From positions 62,001 through 126,000 of the forward strand of contig LJHW01000043.1 in assembly GCA_001295865.1 (NCBI GenBank): a DNA stretch of 64,000 bases, given 5' to 3'. Within the stretch, counting starts at the first letter, position 1; every line of letters begins with the position of its first letter. The translations under genes were made by a program, and so were the position numbers. The notes under the pieces are model-generated. The model was not told the DNA's origin, made no database searches, and was given only the letters and a program-made list of their open reading frames with translations. Shown here piece by piece: positions 45,350 through 55,794 of the stretch. The DNA comes from a beta proteobacterium AAP65. GTDB taxonomy: Bacteria > Pseudomonadota > Gammaproteobacteria > Burkholderiales > Burkholderiaceae_C.

Positions 45350-48133
45350 ATGCACCCCGTCCGCCGACCCAGCCCTGCTCGCCTGCTGCCTGCCGCCTTG
45401 GGTGCAGCGATCTTTCTGGCGGCCTGCAGCGGGCCTTCCGACACGGCTTCGGTCGCCTCTGCGAACGTGGCCTTTGAAAAGAAGGACTACGCCGCCGCCA
45501 CCATCCAGTTGAAGAACGCGCTGCAGGCCAACCCGCAGTCGCAAGAGGCGCGGCTGCTGCTGGGCTTGACGCTGCTGGCCACCGGCGACGCCGCTGGTGC
45601 GGCCGTGGAGCTGACCAAAGCGCAGGAACTGCAGGCGCCCGACATCAAGGTGGTGCCAGCCCTGGCGCGGGCCTTGTTGCAGTCCGGAGAGCTGCCGCGG
45701 CTCTTGGCGCAGTTCTCGAAGACCGAACTGTCGGATCCGGTGGCGAATGCCGATCTCAAGACCACCGTGGCCACGGCGTTCGCAACACAGGGTGATCTGG
45801 TCAAGGCCAAGGCCGTTGCGGATGAAGCGCGCGCAGCGCAGCCGGATTTTGTGCCCGCCATCGTCGTGCAGGCGCGTCTGCTCGCCGCCGACAACCAGCT
45901 CGAACCCGCGCTGGCCTTGCTCGAAGAAGGTCTGCAGCGCGAGCCAGGGAACGAGCGTGCCGGGCTGATGAAGGCGGAGATGCTGCTCTACGGCAAGAAC
46001 GACGCCGAAGGTGCAAGCGCGGCCTTCCGCAAGGTGCTCGCGGCCGAACCGAAATCGGTAGCGGCACGCGCTGGCGTCATCAACATCCTGCTCATGCAGC
46101 AGAAGGCGGACGCCGCAAAGACCGAATTTGCGGAGCTGAAGAAGACCGCACCGAACCACCCCGAGACGATCTACTTCGAAGCGCAGTTCGCCTTCAATGA
46201 CAAGGACTACAAGAAGGCCCGCGAGCTTACCGAGCAGGTGCTCAAGGGCTTCCCGAACAACGTTCGCGTGCTGGAGCTGGCAGGCGCCGCCGAGTTCCGC
46301 CAGCGCAACTACCTGCCGGCAGAAGCGCTGCTCAGCAAAGCGCTGAAGCTGGCTCCGCAACAGCGCTTGTCGCGCCTGCTGCTCGCGCAGACCTACCTGC
46401 GCACCGGCGAGCCACAGAAGACCATCGAGTTGCTCAAGCCCGTGCTGGATGCCGGCCTGGCCGACGGCACGGCCTTGTCACTCGCAGGTGAGGCCTACCT
46501 GCAGATCGGTGACGCCAAGGCCTCCGAGCAGGCTTTCCAGGCCGCGCTCAAGGCCGCGCCCAATGACACACGCGTGCGCACCTCCGCCGCCATGGCGCAG
46601 ATGGCCCGCGGCAACAACAGCAGCGCCATCGTCGAACTGGAGGCCGTGGCCGCCGGCGACAGCGGCCCGCGCGCCGACTTGGCACTGATCAGCGCCCGCT
46701 TGCGCCAGAACGACGTGGCCGGTGCGCTCAAGGCCATCGACGGCCTGGAGAAGAAGCTGCCCGACCAGGCCTTGCCGCACCAGCTGCGGGGCCGTGTGCT
46801 GACGCTGAAGAACGACCTGGCAGGGGCCGCGAAGAGCTTCGAGACCGCCATCGCGAAAGAGCCGACCTACTTCCCGCCCGTGGCCAGCCTGGCCGCGCTG
46901 GACCTGGCTGGCAACAAGCCCGAAAAGGCGCGCGAGCGTTTCGCCGCCTTCATCCAGGCCCAGCCCAAAAGTTGGCAGGCCCACATGGCCATGGCCGAGC
47001 TGGAAGCGCGCGTGGGCGCGCCAGCGGCCACCGTGACCTCAGCCCTGCGCGCAGCGGTGAAGGCCAACGGCGGCGAGCCCCGACCACACATCGCACTGGT
47101 GAACAACCTCATCGGGCAGGGTGACGGCAAGACGGCCCTGCTCGCCGCGCAAGACGCCACCGCCGCCCTGCCGAACAACACCGAGGTGATGGACGCCCTG
47201 GGGCGTGCCGAACTGGCCGCGGGCGATACGCAGCGCGCCTTGACCACCTTCAAGAAGCTGGCCAGCCTGCAGCCGCGCAACGCCATGCCCGAGATGCGCC
47301 TGGCCGAAGTGCACATGGCGGCCAAGGACAGCGAATCGGCAGCCCGCGCGCTGCGCCGCGCCGCCGAGCTCGCGCCGGGCAACCCGGCTGTGCCCCGCGC
47401 GCAAGCGCGCCTGGCCATGCTGGACGGCCGCCCCGAAGACGCCCTGAAGGTGGCGCGCGATCTGCAGAAGCGCTTTCCGCAAGACCCCCTGGGTCTCACG
47501 CTGGAAGGCGAAGTGGAGGCCAGCCGCAAGAACTGGGATGCTGCAGCCACAGCCTACCGCGGCGTTCTCAAGCTCACGCGCAGCTCGGAAGTCACGGCCA
47601 AGCTGCACACGGTGCTGGTCTCGGGCAACAAAGCAGCAGAGGCCGAAAGGCTGGCGGCGGAATGGCTCAAGGCCAACCCCAAGGACACCAGCTTCAACTA
47701 CTTCTTGGGCGACGCGGCGCTGGCCCAGAACGACCTGCCGCGCGCCGAGGCCCGCTACCGTGCGGTGCTGGAGGTGCAGGCCGACAACCCGCTGGCGCTC
47801 AACAACGTGGCCTGGCTGATGGTGAAACAAGGCAAGCCCGGAGCGCTGCCCCTGGCGCAGAAAGCCAACCAGCTGCTGCCCGACCGTGCGCCCTTGCTGG
47901 ACACGCTGGCTTATGCCCTGGAGGCAGACAACAAGATCAGCGAGGCCATCGAAACGCAGAAGCGCGCCATCGCCCTGGCGCCGAAAGACGCGAACATGAC
48001 GCTGCGTCTGGCCAAGCTGTACATCAAGGCTGGCGACAAGACACGCGCCCGCGCCGAGCTCGACAGCCTGGAGCGCTTGGGCGACAAGTTCAGCGGGCAG
48101 GCCGAAGTCGGCACGCTGCTGAAGACCTTGTGA
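45350..48133 (+). CDS. prsT: PEP-CTERM system TPR-repeat lipoprotein PrsT (second copy)
   Basis: A 927-residue TPR lipoprotein with lipobox LAAC, Cys26. It is clearly a paralogue of the preceding gene: the same start of the first repeat (YAAATIQLKNALQANPQSQEA against ARAAVVQFKSALQAGQ), the same overall repeat number and similar ends (SLERLGDKFSGQAEVGTLLKTL against ALDKLGTTFPQHAEVKRLLSSL). The two proteins diverge widely elsewhere, so this is an old tandem duplication rather than a recent copy. It ends next to a secreted protease gene. Functional division between the copies is unknown. Confidence 0.92.
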   Translation: MHPVRRPSPARLLPAALGAAIFLAACSGPSDTASVASANVAFEKKDYAAATIQLKNALQANPQSQEARLLLGLTLLATGDAAGAAVELTKAQELQAPDIKVVPALARALLQSGELPRLLAQFSKTELSDPVANADLKTTVATAFATQGDLVKAKAVADEARAAQPDFVPAIVVQARLLAADNQLEPALALLEEGLQREPGNERAGLMKAEMLLYGKNDAEGASAAFRKVLAAEPKSVAARAGVINILLMQQKADAAKTEFAELKKTAPNHPETIYFEAQFAFNDKDYKKARELTEQVLKGFPNNVRVLELAGAAEFRQRNYLPAEALLSKALKLAPQQRLSRLLLAQTYLRTGEPQKTIELLKPVLDAGLADGTALSLAGEAYLQIGDAKASEQAFQAALKAAPNDTRVRTSAAMAQMARGNNSSAIVELEAVAAGDSGPRADLALISARLRQNDVAGALKAIDGLEKKLPDQALPHQLRGRVLTLKNDLAGAAKSFETAIAKEPTYFPPVASLAALDLAGNKPEKARERFAAFIQAQPKSWQAHMAMAELEARVGAPAATVTSALRAAVKANGGEPRPHIALVNNLIGQGDGKTALLAAQDATAALPNNTEVMDALGRAELAAGDTQRALTTFKKLASLQPRNAMPEMRLAEVHMAAKDSESAARALRRAAELAPGNPAVPRAQARLAMLDGRPEDALKVARDLQKRFPQDPLGLTLEGEVEASRKNWDAAATAYRGVLKLTRSSEVTAKLHTVLVSGNKAAEAERLAAEWLKANPKDTSFNYFLGDAALAQNDLPRAEARYRAVLEVQADNPLALNNVAWLMVKQGKPGALPLAQKANQLLPDRAPLLDTLAYALEADNKISEAIETQKRAIALAPKDANMTLRLAKLYIKAGDKTRARAELDSLERLGDKFSGQAEVGTLLKTL

Positions 48134-48165
48134 CAGCTGACAGGCGCTGGCCCCTGCAGCGGCGC

Positions 48166-48960
48166 ATGTCGCTGCGAATGCTGGGCGCCACCGCTCTGGC
48201 CGCGGCTGGGTTCGGCGCTGCTGCGCAAACGCCTGTCGCAGGCACGTCGGGCGACTTGCGGGCTCTCGTGGCACGCAGCAAGGGCGCTGTGCTGCCGGTA
48301 GGAACCTACAGCCCGACGGACAGCCCGCGCTTCGGCTTCCGCGGCTCGGGTTTTGTGGTGGCTGCGGACGGCGGCACGGCCAGCCGGCTGTTGGCCACCA
48401 ACTTCCACGTGCTGCCCGATGGCGTGGCAGATTCATCGTCGATCCGCATGGCCGTGTGGGTGGGCGCCACCGAGTCGCCGCCCTGGCGGTTGGCGCGTGT
48501 GGTGGCTACCGATCGCTTTCGTGACCTGGCCCTGTTGGAGGTGGAGGGCGCTCCTTTGGCGGGCCTGTCGCTGGCTGCCGATGACAACGTGCAGGAAGGC
48601 CAGGCCATCGCGCTGATGGGCTTTCCGGTGGGGTCGGTGCTGGGCTATTCGGTCGTCACGCACCGGGGTATCGTCAGCAGCATCACCGCCGCGGCTCTGC
48701 CTGCCGCCAACGCGCGGCAGCTGGATCCGCGGGCCTTGAGCCGCCTGCGTGACGGCAACTTCAAGCTCTTGCAACTCGACGCCACGGCCTACCCAGGCAA
48801 CAGCGGCGGGCCGGTCTTCGATGTCGAGTCGGGCCTGGTGGTGGGCGTGCTGAGCTCAGGGTTGGTGAAGGCAGGGCGCGAGAGTGCGCTCAGCAGCCCG
48901 ACGGGCATCACCTACGCCGTGCCGGTGGCGCCGTTGCGCGCCTTGGTGGGGCAGCGCTGA
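48166..48960 (+). CDS. secreted trypsin-like serine protease
   Basis: A 264-residue trypsin-like (S1C/HtrA-fold) protease without a PDZ domain. The signal peptide ends AAAQ near residue 21. The catalytic triad is visible: His81 in TNFHVLPDG, Asp120 in RDLALLEV, Ser213 in GNSGGP. The start used is ATG 48166; an in-frame GTG at 48130 overlaps the upstream prsT stop (GTGA) and would add 12 residues. It follows prsT closely and converges with the epimerase gene. In this setting it may trim or quality-control exported PEP-CTERM or Prs proteins; this is inference. Confidence 0.85.
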   Translation: MSLRMLGATALAAAGFGAAAQTPVAGTSGDLRALVARSKGAVLPVGTYSPTDSPRFGFRGSGFVVAADGGTASRLLATNFHVLPDGVADSSSIRMAVWVGATESPPWRLARVVATDRFRDLALLEVEGAPLAGLSLAADDNVQEGQAIALMGFPVGSVLGYSVVTHRGIVSSITAAALPAANARQLDPRALSRLRDGNFKLLQLDATAYPGNSGGPVFDVESGLVVGVLSSGLVKAGRESALSSPTGITYAVPVAPLRALVGQR

Positions 48961-48976
48961 GGCGGCCTGCTGCAGC

Positions 48977-49984
48977 TCAAACCTTGTAGTAGCCGCGGTA
49001 CCAATCGACGAAGTGGCCCACGCCAGTGGCGATGTCGGTCGCCGGCGTGAAGCCCACCCAGTCGTTCAGTGCGTCCACGTCGGCATAGGTGGCCGGCACA
49101 TCACCGTCCTGCAGCGGCAGCAGGTTCTTCTGCGCCTGGCGACCGGTGGCTTTCTCGATGCAGCCGATGTAGTCAAGCAGTTGCACAGGGCTGTGGTTGC
49201 CGATGTTGAACACGCGGTAGGGTGCGTTGCTGGTGCCGGGGTCGGGCTGGTCAGAAACGAAGTCGGGGTTGGCTGCGGCGGGGCGGTCAAGCACGCGGAC
49301 GACGCCTTCGACGATGTCGTCGACAAAGGTGAAGTCGCGCTTCATCTGCCCGTGGTTGAACACGTCGATGGGCCGGCCTTCGAGGATGGCCTTCGTGAAG
49401 AGGAACAGCGCCATGTCCGGCCGGCCCCAGGGGCCGTACACCGTGAAGAAGCGCAGCCCCGTGGTGGGCAGGCCAAAGAGGTGGCTGTAGGTGTGCGCCA
49501 TCAGCTCGTTGGCCTTCTTGGTGGCCGCGTACATGCTGACGGGATGGTCGACGCTGTCGTGTTCGGAGAACGGCATCTTCGTGTTGCCGCCATAGACGCT
49601 GCTGCTCGACGCGTACACGAGGTGCTGCACCTGGGTATGGCGGCAGCCTTCCAGCACGTTCATGAACCCGACGATGTTGCTGTCGATGTAGGCGTGGGGG
49701 TTCTTCAGCGAATAGCGCACGCCTGCCTGTGCGGCGAGGTGGATTACGCGGTCAAAACGCTCTGCAGCGAACAGCGCTTCCATTCCCGGACGGTCGGCCA
49801 CGTCCATCTGCACGAAACGGAAGCCAGGGTGGGGCGTCAAGCGGGCGAGACGCGCTTGCTTCAGGGTGACGTCGTAGTAGTCGTTGAGGTTGTCCAGGCC
49901 GACGACCTGATCACCGCGCGCCAGCAAACGCAGCGCTGTGGACATGCCAATGAAACCGGCGGCGCCGGTGAGCAGGATCTTCAT
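48977..49984 (-). CDS. UDP-glucuronate 4-epimerase-like NAD-dependent epimerase
   Basis: A 335-residue short-chain dehydrogenase/epimerase. The Rossmann loop is TGAAGFIG (residues 6-13); the catalytic pair is Tyr152 and Lys156 in [23 protein letters not shown] and [16 protein letters not shown] are typical of UDP-glucuronate 4-epimerases of the CapI type. It would convert UDP-glucuronate to UDP-galacturonate for the polysaccharide. It is read leftward, converging on the protease gene, 59 bp after rutE. Its exact substrate is inferred from motifs. Confidence 0.9.
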   Translation of the reverse strand: MKILLTGAAGFIGMSTALRLLARGDQVVGLDNLNDYYDVTLKQARLARLTPHPGFRFVQMDVADRPGMEALFAAERFDRVIHLAAQAGVRYSLKNPHAYIDSNIVGFMNVLEGCRHTQVQHLVYASSSSVYGGNTKMPFSEHDSVDHPVSMYAATKKANELMAHTYSHLFGLPTTGLRFFTVYGPWGRPDMALFLFTKAILEGRPIDVFNHGQMKRDFTFVDDIVEGVVRVLDRPAAANPDFVSDQPDPGTSNAPYRVFNIGNHSPVQLLDYIGCIEKATGRQAQKNLLPLQDGDVPATYADVDALNDWVGFTPATDIATGVGHFVDWYRGYYKV

Positions 49985-50043
49985 AGGGGTCAGGGCTGTT
50001 GCGCGCAGCCGCGGATTGTGCGGCGCCGCGGGCTCTCAACCCT

Positions 50044-50631
50044 TCAAAGCAGCGTGACAGCCTGCTCAAAAGCCAGGCGCGGACCACGCGGGTGGTTGCC
50101 CGTCGGGTCGCCGTAACCCAGGTTGACCAGGAAGTTCGCGCGCCACCGGCCGTCGGGGAAGAACTCGGCGTTCAGCTTCGCCGCATCAAAGCCGCTCATC
50201 GGGGCGCAGTCCAGGCCCAGCAGCCGGGCTGCAATCATCAGGTAGGCGCCCTGCAGGCTGCTGTTGCGTTCGGCCGTCGCCGCGGCCAAGGCGGGGTTGG
50301 CCTCGAACATCGGCTTCGCGTCGTAGGCCGGAAACTGCTGCGGCAGGTGTTCGTAGAACAGGTTGTCGATGGCGACGATGGCCACCACCGGCGCTGCCAT
50401 CGTCTTGTCGACGTTGCCGGGTGACAGTGCGGGTTTCAGGCGCTGCTTGGCCGCCTCGCTGCGCAGGAACACATAGCGCGCGGGCTGGCAGTTCATGGAG
50501 GTTGGCCCCCACTTCAGCAAGTCATAGAGTGCTGCGAGCGTCTCATCGCCGACAGCCTGCGCGGTGAAACGGTTGATACTGCGGGCCTCGCGGAAGGCGA
50601 GGTTGAGGGCGTGCTCGTTGGCGGATGTCAT
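50044..50631 (-). CDS. RutE-type nitroreductase family protein
   Basis: A 195-residue FMN-dependent nitroreductase-family protein of the malonic semialdehyde reductase RutE/HadB type. AREARSINRFTAQAVGDETLAALYDLLKWGPTSMNCQPARYVFL is split by the usual helix (SINRF and GPTSMNCQP are the FMN-contact motifs); GLDCAPMSGFDAAKLNAEFF and LVNLGYGDP near the end are characteristic. The length matches the family. No pyrimidine-degradation genes are nearby, so the physiological role here is unclear. It is unlinked in function to the surrounding polysaccharide and ribosomal genes. Confidence 0.87.
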   Translation of the reverse strand: MTSANEHALNLAFREARSINRFTAQAVGDETLAALYDLLKWGPTSMNCQPARYVFLRSEAAKQRLKPALSPGNVDKTMAAPVVAIVAIDNLFYEHLPQQFPAYDAKPMFEANPALAAATAERNSSLQGAYLMIAARLLGLDCAPMSGFDAAKLNAEFFPDGRWRANFLVNLGYGDPTGNHPRGPRLAFEQAVTLL

Positions 50632-50674
50632 GCGGCGATGCTAATCGTGACCATGGTGCCAGCGAAGCCAGCGC

Positions 50675-50708
50675 CAGAAAAGACGAAGCCCGCACAGGGC
50701 GGGCTTCG
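50675..50708 (-). terminator. intrinsic terminator after the tRNA
   Basis: A perfect 9-bp stem (50684-50692 with 50700-50708; arms CGAAGCCCG and CGGGCTTCG) with a 7-base loop, followed on the minus strand by TCTTTTC. It lies five bases beyond the tRNA 3' end and would end the whole ribosomal transcript. Confidence 0.8.
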
Positions 50709-50713
50709 GTGTT

Positions 50714-50790
<77 letters not shown>

Positions 50791-50807
50791 CCAGTTGTTG
50801 CGTGTGC

Positions 50808-51206
50808 TTATTCGGCCTTGTCGCCGGTCGCTTCTTCGGCGGCGGGCTCGGGGCGGTCCAGCAGTTCGACGAAGGCCATGGGCGCGTTGTCGCCGACGCG
50901 GAAGCCCATCTTCAGGATGCGCGTGTAGCCGCCCGGACGGGTGGCATAGCGCGGGCCGAGTTCGTTGAAGATCTTGGCCACGACATCACGGTCGCGGGTG
51001 CGGTCGAAAGCCAGGCGGCGGTTGGCCAGGCTAGGCGTCTTGCCCAGGGTGATCAGCGGCTCGACGACGGCGCGCAGTTCCTTGGCCTTGGGCACGGTGG
51101 TCTTGATGGCCTCGTGCTTGATCAGCGAGTTGGCCATGTTCCTCAGCATCGCCAGGCGGTGCGAGGTGGTGCGGTTCAGTTTGCGGGGGCCGTTACGGTG
51201 GCGCAT
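50808..51206 (-). CDS. rplQ: 50S ribosomal protein L17
   Basis: A 132-residue L17 beginning [20 protein letters not shown], the family's start, with the conserved [16 protein letters not shown] following. The last 15 residues are acidic and Ala/Glu-rich. It is the final protein gene of the alpha-operon part, 68 bp after rpoA and 17 bp before tRNA-fMet. Confidence 0.97.
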   Translation of the reverse strand: MRHRNGPRKLNRTTSHRLAMLRNMANSLIKHEAIKTTVPKAKELRAVVEPLITLGKTPSLANRRLAFDRTRDRDVVAKIFNELGPRYATRPGGYTRILKMGFRVGDNAPMAFVELLDRPEPAAEEATGDKAE

Positions 51207-51274
51207 GGTGCTTTCCTATCTTTATTGAACCCCGGCCGTATCAGGTACCGGGGGTTGCACATGACGGGCGTTGA

Positions 51275-52261
51275 TTAACGCTTGTCGAGGCCCTGCGGGG
51301 GCCAGTTTTCCAGGCGTGCGCCCAGCGTGAGACCACGCGAAGCCAGCACTTCCTTGATTTCGTTCAGGCTCTTGCGGCCCAGGTTCGGCGTCTTCAGCAG
51401 CTCGGTTTCCGTGCGCTGGATCAGGTCGCCGATGTAGTAGATGTTCTCGGCCTTCAGGCAGTTGGCCGAACGCACCGTCAGTTCGAGCTCGTCCACCGGA
51501 CGCAGCAGGATGGGGTCGAAAGGCGTCGGACGCGACACCGCCAGCACCATGCTGTCGATCGGGTTCACGTCGATCTGGCCGAAGAAAGCCAGCTGCTCAA
51601 CCAGGATGCGCGCGCTCTGGCGGATCGCTTCCTCGGGCGCGATGGCACCGTTGGTCTCGATCTCCATCACGAGCTTGTCGAGGTCGGTGCGCTGCTCGAC
51701 GCGGGCGTTCTCGACGGCGTAGCTCACGCGACGCACCGGCGAGAAGCTGGCATCCAGCACGATGCGGCCGATGCTCTTGGTCGGCTCGTCGCCATAGCGG
51801 CGCAGGTTGCCGGGCACGTAGCCACGGCCCTTTTCGACCTTGATCTGCATGTCGAGCTTGCCGCCGGCCGACAGGTGGGCGATGACGTGCTCAGGATTGA
51901 TGATTTCCACGTCGTGCGGCGTCTGGATGTCGCCAGCGGTGACGGGGCCTTCACCTTCCTTGCGCAGCACCAGGGTCACTTCGTCGCGGTTGTGCAGACG
52001 GAAGACCACGCCCTTGAGGTTCAGCATGATGTGAACGACATCTTCCTGAACGCCGTCGATCGCCGAGTACTCGTGGAGCACACCTGCGATGGTCACTTCG
52101 GTCGGGGCATAACCCACCATCGACGACAACAGCACACGGCGCAGCGCGTTGCCGAGGGTGTGGCCGTAACCGCGCTCGAAGGGCTCGAGAGTGGCTTTGG
52201 CGCGATGGCCGCCGAGCGGCTCGACCTGGATGGCCTTGGGCTTCAGAAGGGTGGTTTGCAT
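51275..52261 (-). CDS. rpoA: RNA polymerase alpha subunit
   Basis: A 328-residue alpha subunit. The N-terminal assembly domain has [20 protein letters not shown]; the C-terminal domain (about residues 245-328) has [21 protein letters not shown] and [20 protein letters not shown], the UP-element and activator-contact surface. The length is normal. It follows rpsD by 163 bp that can form competing RNA hairpins. Confidence 0.98.
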   Translation of the reverse strand: MQTTLLKPKAIQVEPLGGHRAKATLEPFERGYGHTLGNALRRVLLSSMVGYAPTEVTIAGVLHEYSAIDGVQEDVVHIMLNLKGVVFRLHNRDEVTLVLRKEGEGPVTAGDIQTPHDVEIINPEHVIAHLSAGGKLDMQIKVEKGRGYVPGNLRRYGDEPTKSIGRIVLDASFSPVRRVSYAVENARVEQRTDLDKLVMEIETNGAIAPEEAIRQSARILVEQLAFFGQIDVNPIDSMVLAVSRPTPFDPILLRPVDELELTVRSANCLKAENIYYIGDLIQRTETELLKTPNLGRKSLNEIKEVLASRGLTLGARLENWPPQGLDKR

Positions 52262-52320
52262 GAAGTTCTTTAGTTCCTGTCAATACCCTCGGCTCGTTAC
52301 ACCGATAAGGCTGTAGGACC

Positions 52321-52368
52321 GCGCCGGGTCTGTTGTGGCCGCTTCGTGCCCGGCGCACGAAGCACAAC
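52321..52368 (-). other. structured RNA element between rpsD and rpoA
   Basis: A perfect 9-bp hairpin (GCTTCGTGC at 52341-52349 with GCACGAAGC at 52355-52363, 5-base loop), extended by GTTGT/ACAAC across a bulge. Its loop and edge (CCCGGCGC, 52349-52356) are also complementary to GCGCCGGG at 52321-52328, so a pseudoknot or alternative fold is possible. No U-tract follows on the minus strand, so it is not an intrinsic terminator. Confidence 0.5.
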
Positions 52369-52424
52369 CGGAGATGGGCCGCCGGGGGCGCTGTCAAGCG
52401 CCGGCAGCCCGCTCCCCCACCTGA

Positions 52425-53048
<624 letters not shown>

Positions 53049-53283
53049 TTGCGTGTCCTTCTGGTGTCTGTCTGACGCGGCAGCAGCCTGATAAGGGGCT
53101 GCCCGCGCGAGTCTGGCGCCGGTGAAACTGGCTGCGCAGACGGTGGGCTTGTGTGACGGGCTTGGGGCCCTTCAACGAAACCGCCGGCGGGCACAAGTGC
53201 TCACCGGCGCGGGAAACTCTCGATTGTAGCGCAGGCCGTGCGAAGCCTGCCAGACGCAAGCCCGGCAACAGCCAGGCCTCAAC

Positions 53284-53688
53284 TCAGATGCGACGGCGCT
53301 TCTGCGGACGGCAACCGTTGTGCGGCACCGGCGTCACGTCGCTGATCGAGTTGATGCGGATGCCCAGCGAAGCCAGGGCACGCACGCTGCTCTCACGGCC
53401 GGGGCCGGGGCCCTTGATGCGGACGTCGAGGTTCTTGATGCCTTGCTCCTGGGCGGCACGGCCACAGGTCTCGGCAGCCACCTGGGCGGCGAAGGGCGTG
53501 CTCTTACGCGAACCCTTGAAGCCCTGACCACCGCTGGAAGCCCAGGCCAACGAACCGCCTTGGCGGTCGGTGATGGTGATGATGGTGTTGTTGAACGACG
53601 CGTGCACGTGCGCAATACCGTCGGCGACGTTCTTGCGGACTTTCTTGCTCACGCGCCGGGCGGCGGTGTTGACGGGTGCCTTGGCCAT
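53284..53688 (-). CDS. rpsK: 30S ribosomal protein S11
   Basis: A 134-residue S11: [19 protein letters not shown] and the C-terminal [18 protein letters not shown] are diagnostic. It lies 29 bp after rpsM in the usual order. The 235-bp downstream spacer is the longest between ribosomal genes in this part. Confidence 0.98.
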   Translation of the reverse strand: MAKAPVNTAARRVSKKVRKNVADGIAHVHASFNNTIITITDRQGGSLAWASSGGQGFKGSRKSTPFAAQVAAETCGRAAQEQGIKNLDVRIKGPGPGRESSVRALASLGIRINSISDVTPVPHNGCRPQKRRRI

Positions 53689-53717
53689 GTCTTGATTCTC
53701 TCAGTGTTCCGGGCAGC

Positions 53718-54083
53718 TTACTTCTTCAGCGCAGCAGCGCCCTTGCGCGGACCCTTGCGGGTGCGGGCATTGGTGCGCGTGCGCTGGCCGCGCACGGGCA
53801 AGCCGCGGCGGTGACGGAAGCCACGGTAGCAGCCCAGATCCATCAAGCGCTTGATGCTGATGGACAGTTCGCGACGCAGGTCGCCTTCGATAGTCATGCG
53901 GCCGATCTCTTCACGGATCTTTTCCAGATCGGTGTCAGAGAGGTCCTTGATCTTCTTCGAGTAAGGGATGCCCACCGTGTCGCAGATCTTCTGCGCCGTG
54001 GTGCGACCGATACCGTAGATCGAGGTCAGGCCGATTTCCGCATGCTTGTGCGGAGGGACGTTGATACCGGCAATGCGTGCCAT
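53718..54083 (-). CDS. rpsM: 30S ribosomal protein S13
   Basis: A 121-residue S13 starting [20 protein letters not shown], with the usual basic C-terminal tail ([18 protein letters not shown]). It follows rpmJ by 15 bp. In Escherichia coli S4 binds the rpsM leader; no comparable pseudoknot is obvious in this short gap. Confidence 0.98.
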   Translation of the reverse strand: MARIAGINVPPHKHAEIGLTSIYGIGRTTAQKICDTVGIPYSKKIKDLSDTDLEKIREEIGRMTIEGDLRRELSISIKRLMDLGCYRGFRHRRGLPVRGQRTRTNARTRKGPRKGAAALKK

Positions 54084-54098
54084 GTTGCTTCCTCTGGA

Positions 54099-54212
54099 TC
54101 AGCCTTGACGCTGCTTGTGACGCGGGTCGGTGCAGATCACGCGCACCACACCCTTGCGGCGGATGATTTTGCAATTGCGGCACATCTTCTTGACGGAAGC
54201 GGCGACCTTCAT
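54099..54212 (-). CDS. rpmJ: 50S ribosomal protein L36
   Basis: A 37-residue L36 (starts [17 protein letters not shown]), read by translating the minus strand between infA and rpsM. The zinc-binding form is present: Cys11, Cys14, Cys27 and His32. It is too short for most gene callers, so it is listed explicitly. Confidence 0.96.
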   Translation of the reverse strand: MKVAASVKKMCRNCKIIRRKGVVRVICTDPRHKQRQG

Positions 54213-54243
54213 GATCTTCTCCTTGACCCGAATTCGGGGGCTC

Positions 54244-54462
54244 TTACTTGGCGCGGAATACGATCCGCGCGCGACTCAAATCGTAGGGCGTGAGTTCCAC
54301 GGTCACTTTGTCACCGGGCAGGATGCGGATGTAGTGCATGCGCATCTTGCCGGAGATGTGACCGAGCACCACGTGTCCGTTTTCCAACTTCACACGGAAG
54401 GTGGCGTTGGGGAGATTCTCGAGAATCTCACCCTGCATCTGAATAACGTCGTCTTTGGCCAT
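54244..54462 (-). CDS. infA: translation initiation factor IF-1
   Basis: A 72-residue S1-domain protein ([20 protein letters not shown]), normal in length and sequence. It sits between secY (four-base gap) and rpmJ, the usual order in betaproteobacteria. Confidence 0.97.
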   Translation of the reverse strand: MAKDDVIQMQGEILENLPNATFRVKLENGHVVLGHISGKMRMHYIRILPGDKVTVELTPYDLSRARIVFRAK

Positions 54463-54466
54463 CTCG

Positions 54467-55777
54467 TCAGCTTGCCTTGAAGTTGGCCTTCTTCAGCAGA
54501 CTTTCGTACTGCTGGCTCATCACATAGCTCTGGACCTGCGCCCAGAAATCCATCGTGACGACGACGATGATCAACAGCGACGTACCACCGAAGTAGAACG
54601 GCACGCTGTACTTCAAGACCAGGAACTCTGGCAGCAGGCAGACGGCTGTGATGTACACAGCGCCGGCCAGCGTCAGGCGGCCCAGGATGCGATCGATGTA
54701 CTTGGCGGTCTGGTCACCCGGGCGAATACCAGGGATGAACGCGCCGCTCTTCTTCAGGTTGTCAGCAGTCTCACGGCTGTTGAACACGAGTGCCGTGTAG
54801 AAGAAACAGAAGAACACGATCATCGCGGCGTACAGCATCACGTAGATCGGCTGCCCCGGCGACAACGCGGTCGACAGATCCTTCAACCAGCGCAGGCCTT
54901 CACCAGTGGCAAACCAGCCCACCACCGTCGCCGGCAACAGGATGATCGACGACGCGAAGATCGGCGGGATCACGCCCGACATGTTCAGCTTCAGCGGCAG
55001 GTGCGACGACTGGCCACCGTAGACCTTGTTGCCGACCTGGCGCTTGGCGTAGTTCACCAAGATCTTGCGTTGGCCGCGCTCCACGAACACCACTGCGTAG
55101 GTCACGCCGATCACCAGGGCAATGATGATCAGGCAGGCAATGATGCTCATCGCACCGGTGCGCACCAACTCGAACAGACCGCCGATCGCTGAGGGAAGAC
55201 CAGCGACAATGCCCGCAAAAATCAGGATCGAGATGCCGTTGCCCAGACCACGCTCGGTAATCTGCTCACCGAGCCACATCAGGAACATCGTGCCCGCCAC
55301 CAAGCTGACCACTGCAGTCATGCGGAAGCCAAAACCCGGCGCCAGCACCAGACCCGGCGAGCCCTCCAACGCCAGGGCAATACCCAGACTCTGGAAGATA
55401 GCCAGACCCAGCGTGCCGTAACGCGTGTACTGCGTGATCTTGCGCTTGCCCGCTTCGCCTTCTTTCTTGATGGCCTCCAGCGAGGGCACCACGTAGGTCA
55501 TCAGCTGCATGATGATGCTGGCGCTGATGTAGGGCATGATGCCCAAAGCGAAAACGGTGAAGCGCGACAACGCCCCGCCACTGAACATGTTGAACAAGTT
55601 CAGGATGCCGCCAGACTGGCTCTTGAAGAGCTGCTGCAGCGCGACGGGGTCGATGCCCGGCACCGGGATGTGCGCCCCGATGCGATAGACCACCAGCGCG
55701 AGCAACAAGAAGACGATCCGCCTGCGCAGATCGCCGAACTTGCCGCTCTTGGCCAGCTGGTTCGCGTTGGTTGCCAC
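54467..55777 (-). CDS. secY: preprotein translocase subunit SecY
   Basis: A 436-residue SecY with ten hydrophobic helices. [25 protein letters not shown] begins the protein after a short cytoplasmic tail, and [21 protein letters not shown] is the second-helix signature. The core channel serves all Sec substrates, including PEP-CTERM proteins. It follows rplO by 17 bp. Confidence 0.98.
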   Translation of the reverse strand: MATNANQLAKSGKFGDLRRRIVFLLLALVVYRIGAHIPVPGIDPVALQQLFKSQSGGILNLFNMFSGGALSRFTVFALGIMPYISASIIMQLMTYVVPSLEAIKKEGEAGKRKITQYTRYGTLGLAIFQSLGIALALEGSPGLVLAPGFGFRMTAVVSLVAGTMFLMWLGEQITERGLGNGISILIFAGIVAGLPSAIGGLFELVRTGAMSIIACLIIIALVIGVTYAVVFVERGQRKILVNYAKRQVGNKVYGGQSSHLPLKLNMSGVIPPIFASSIILLPATVVGWFATGEGLRWLKDLSTALSPGQPIYVMLYAAMIVFFCFFYTALVFNSRETADNLKKSGAFIPGIRPGDQTAKYIDRILGRLTLAGAVYITAVCLLPEFLVLKYSVPFYFGGTSLLIIVVVTMDFWAQVQSYVMSQQYESLLKKANFKAS

Positions 55778-55794
55778 TCGCTTGGATTCCTGAA

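Noticed and set aside
53223..53228. TACAAT hexamer on the minus strand as an rpsD promoter
   Set aside because: No -35 hexamer lies at 16-19 bases; kept only as part of the spacer observation.
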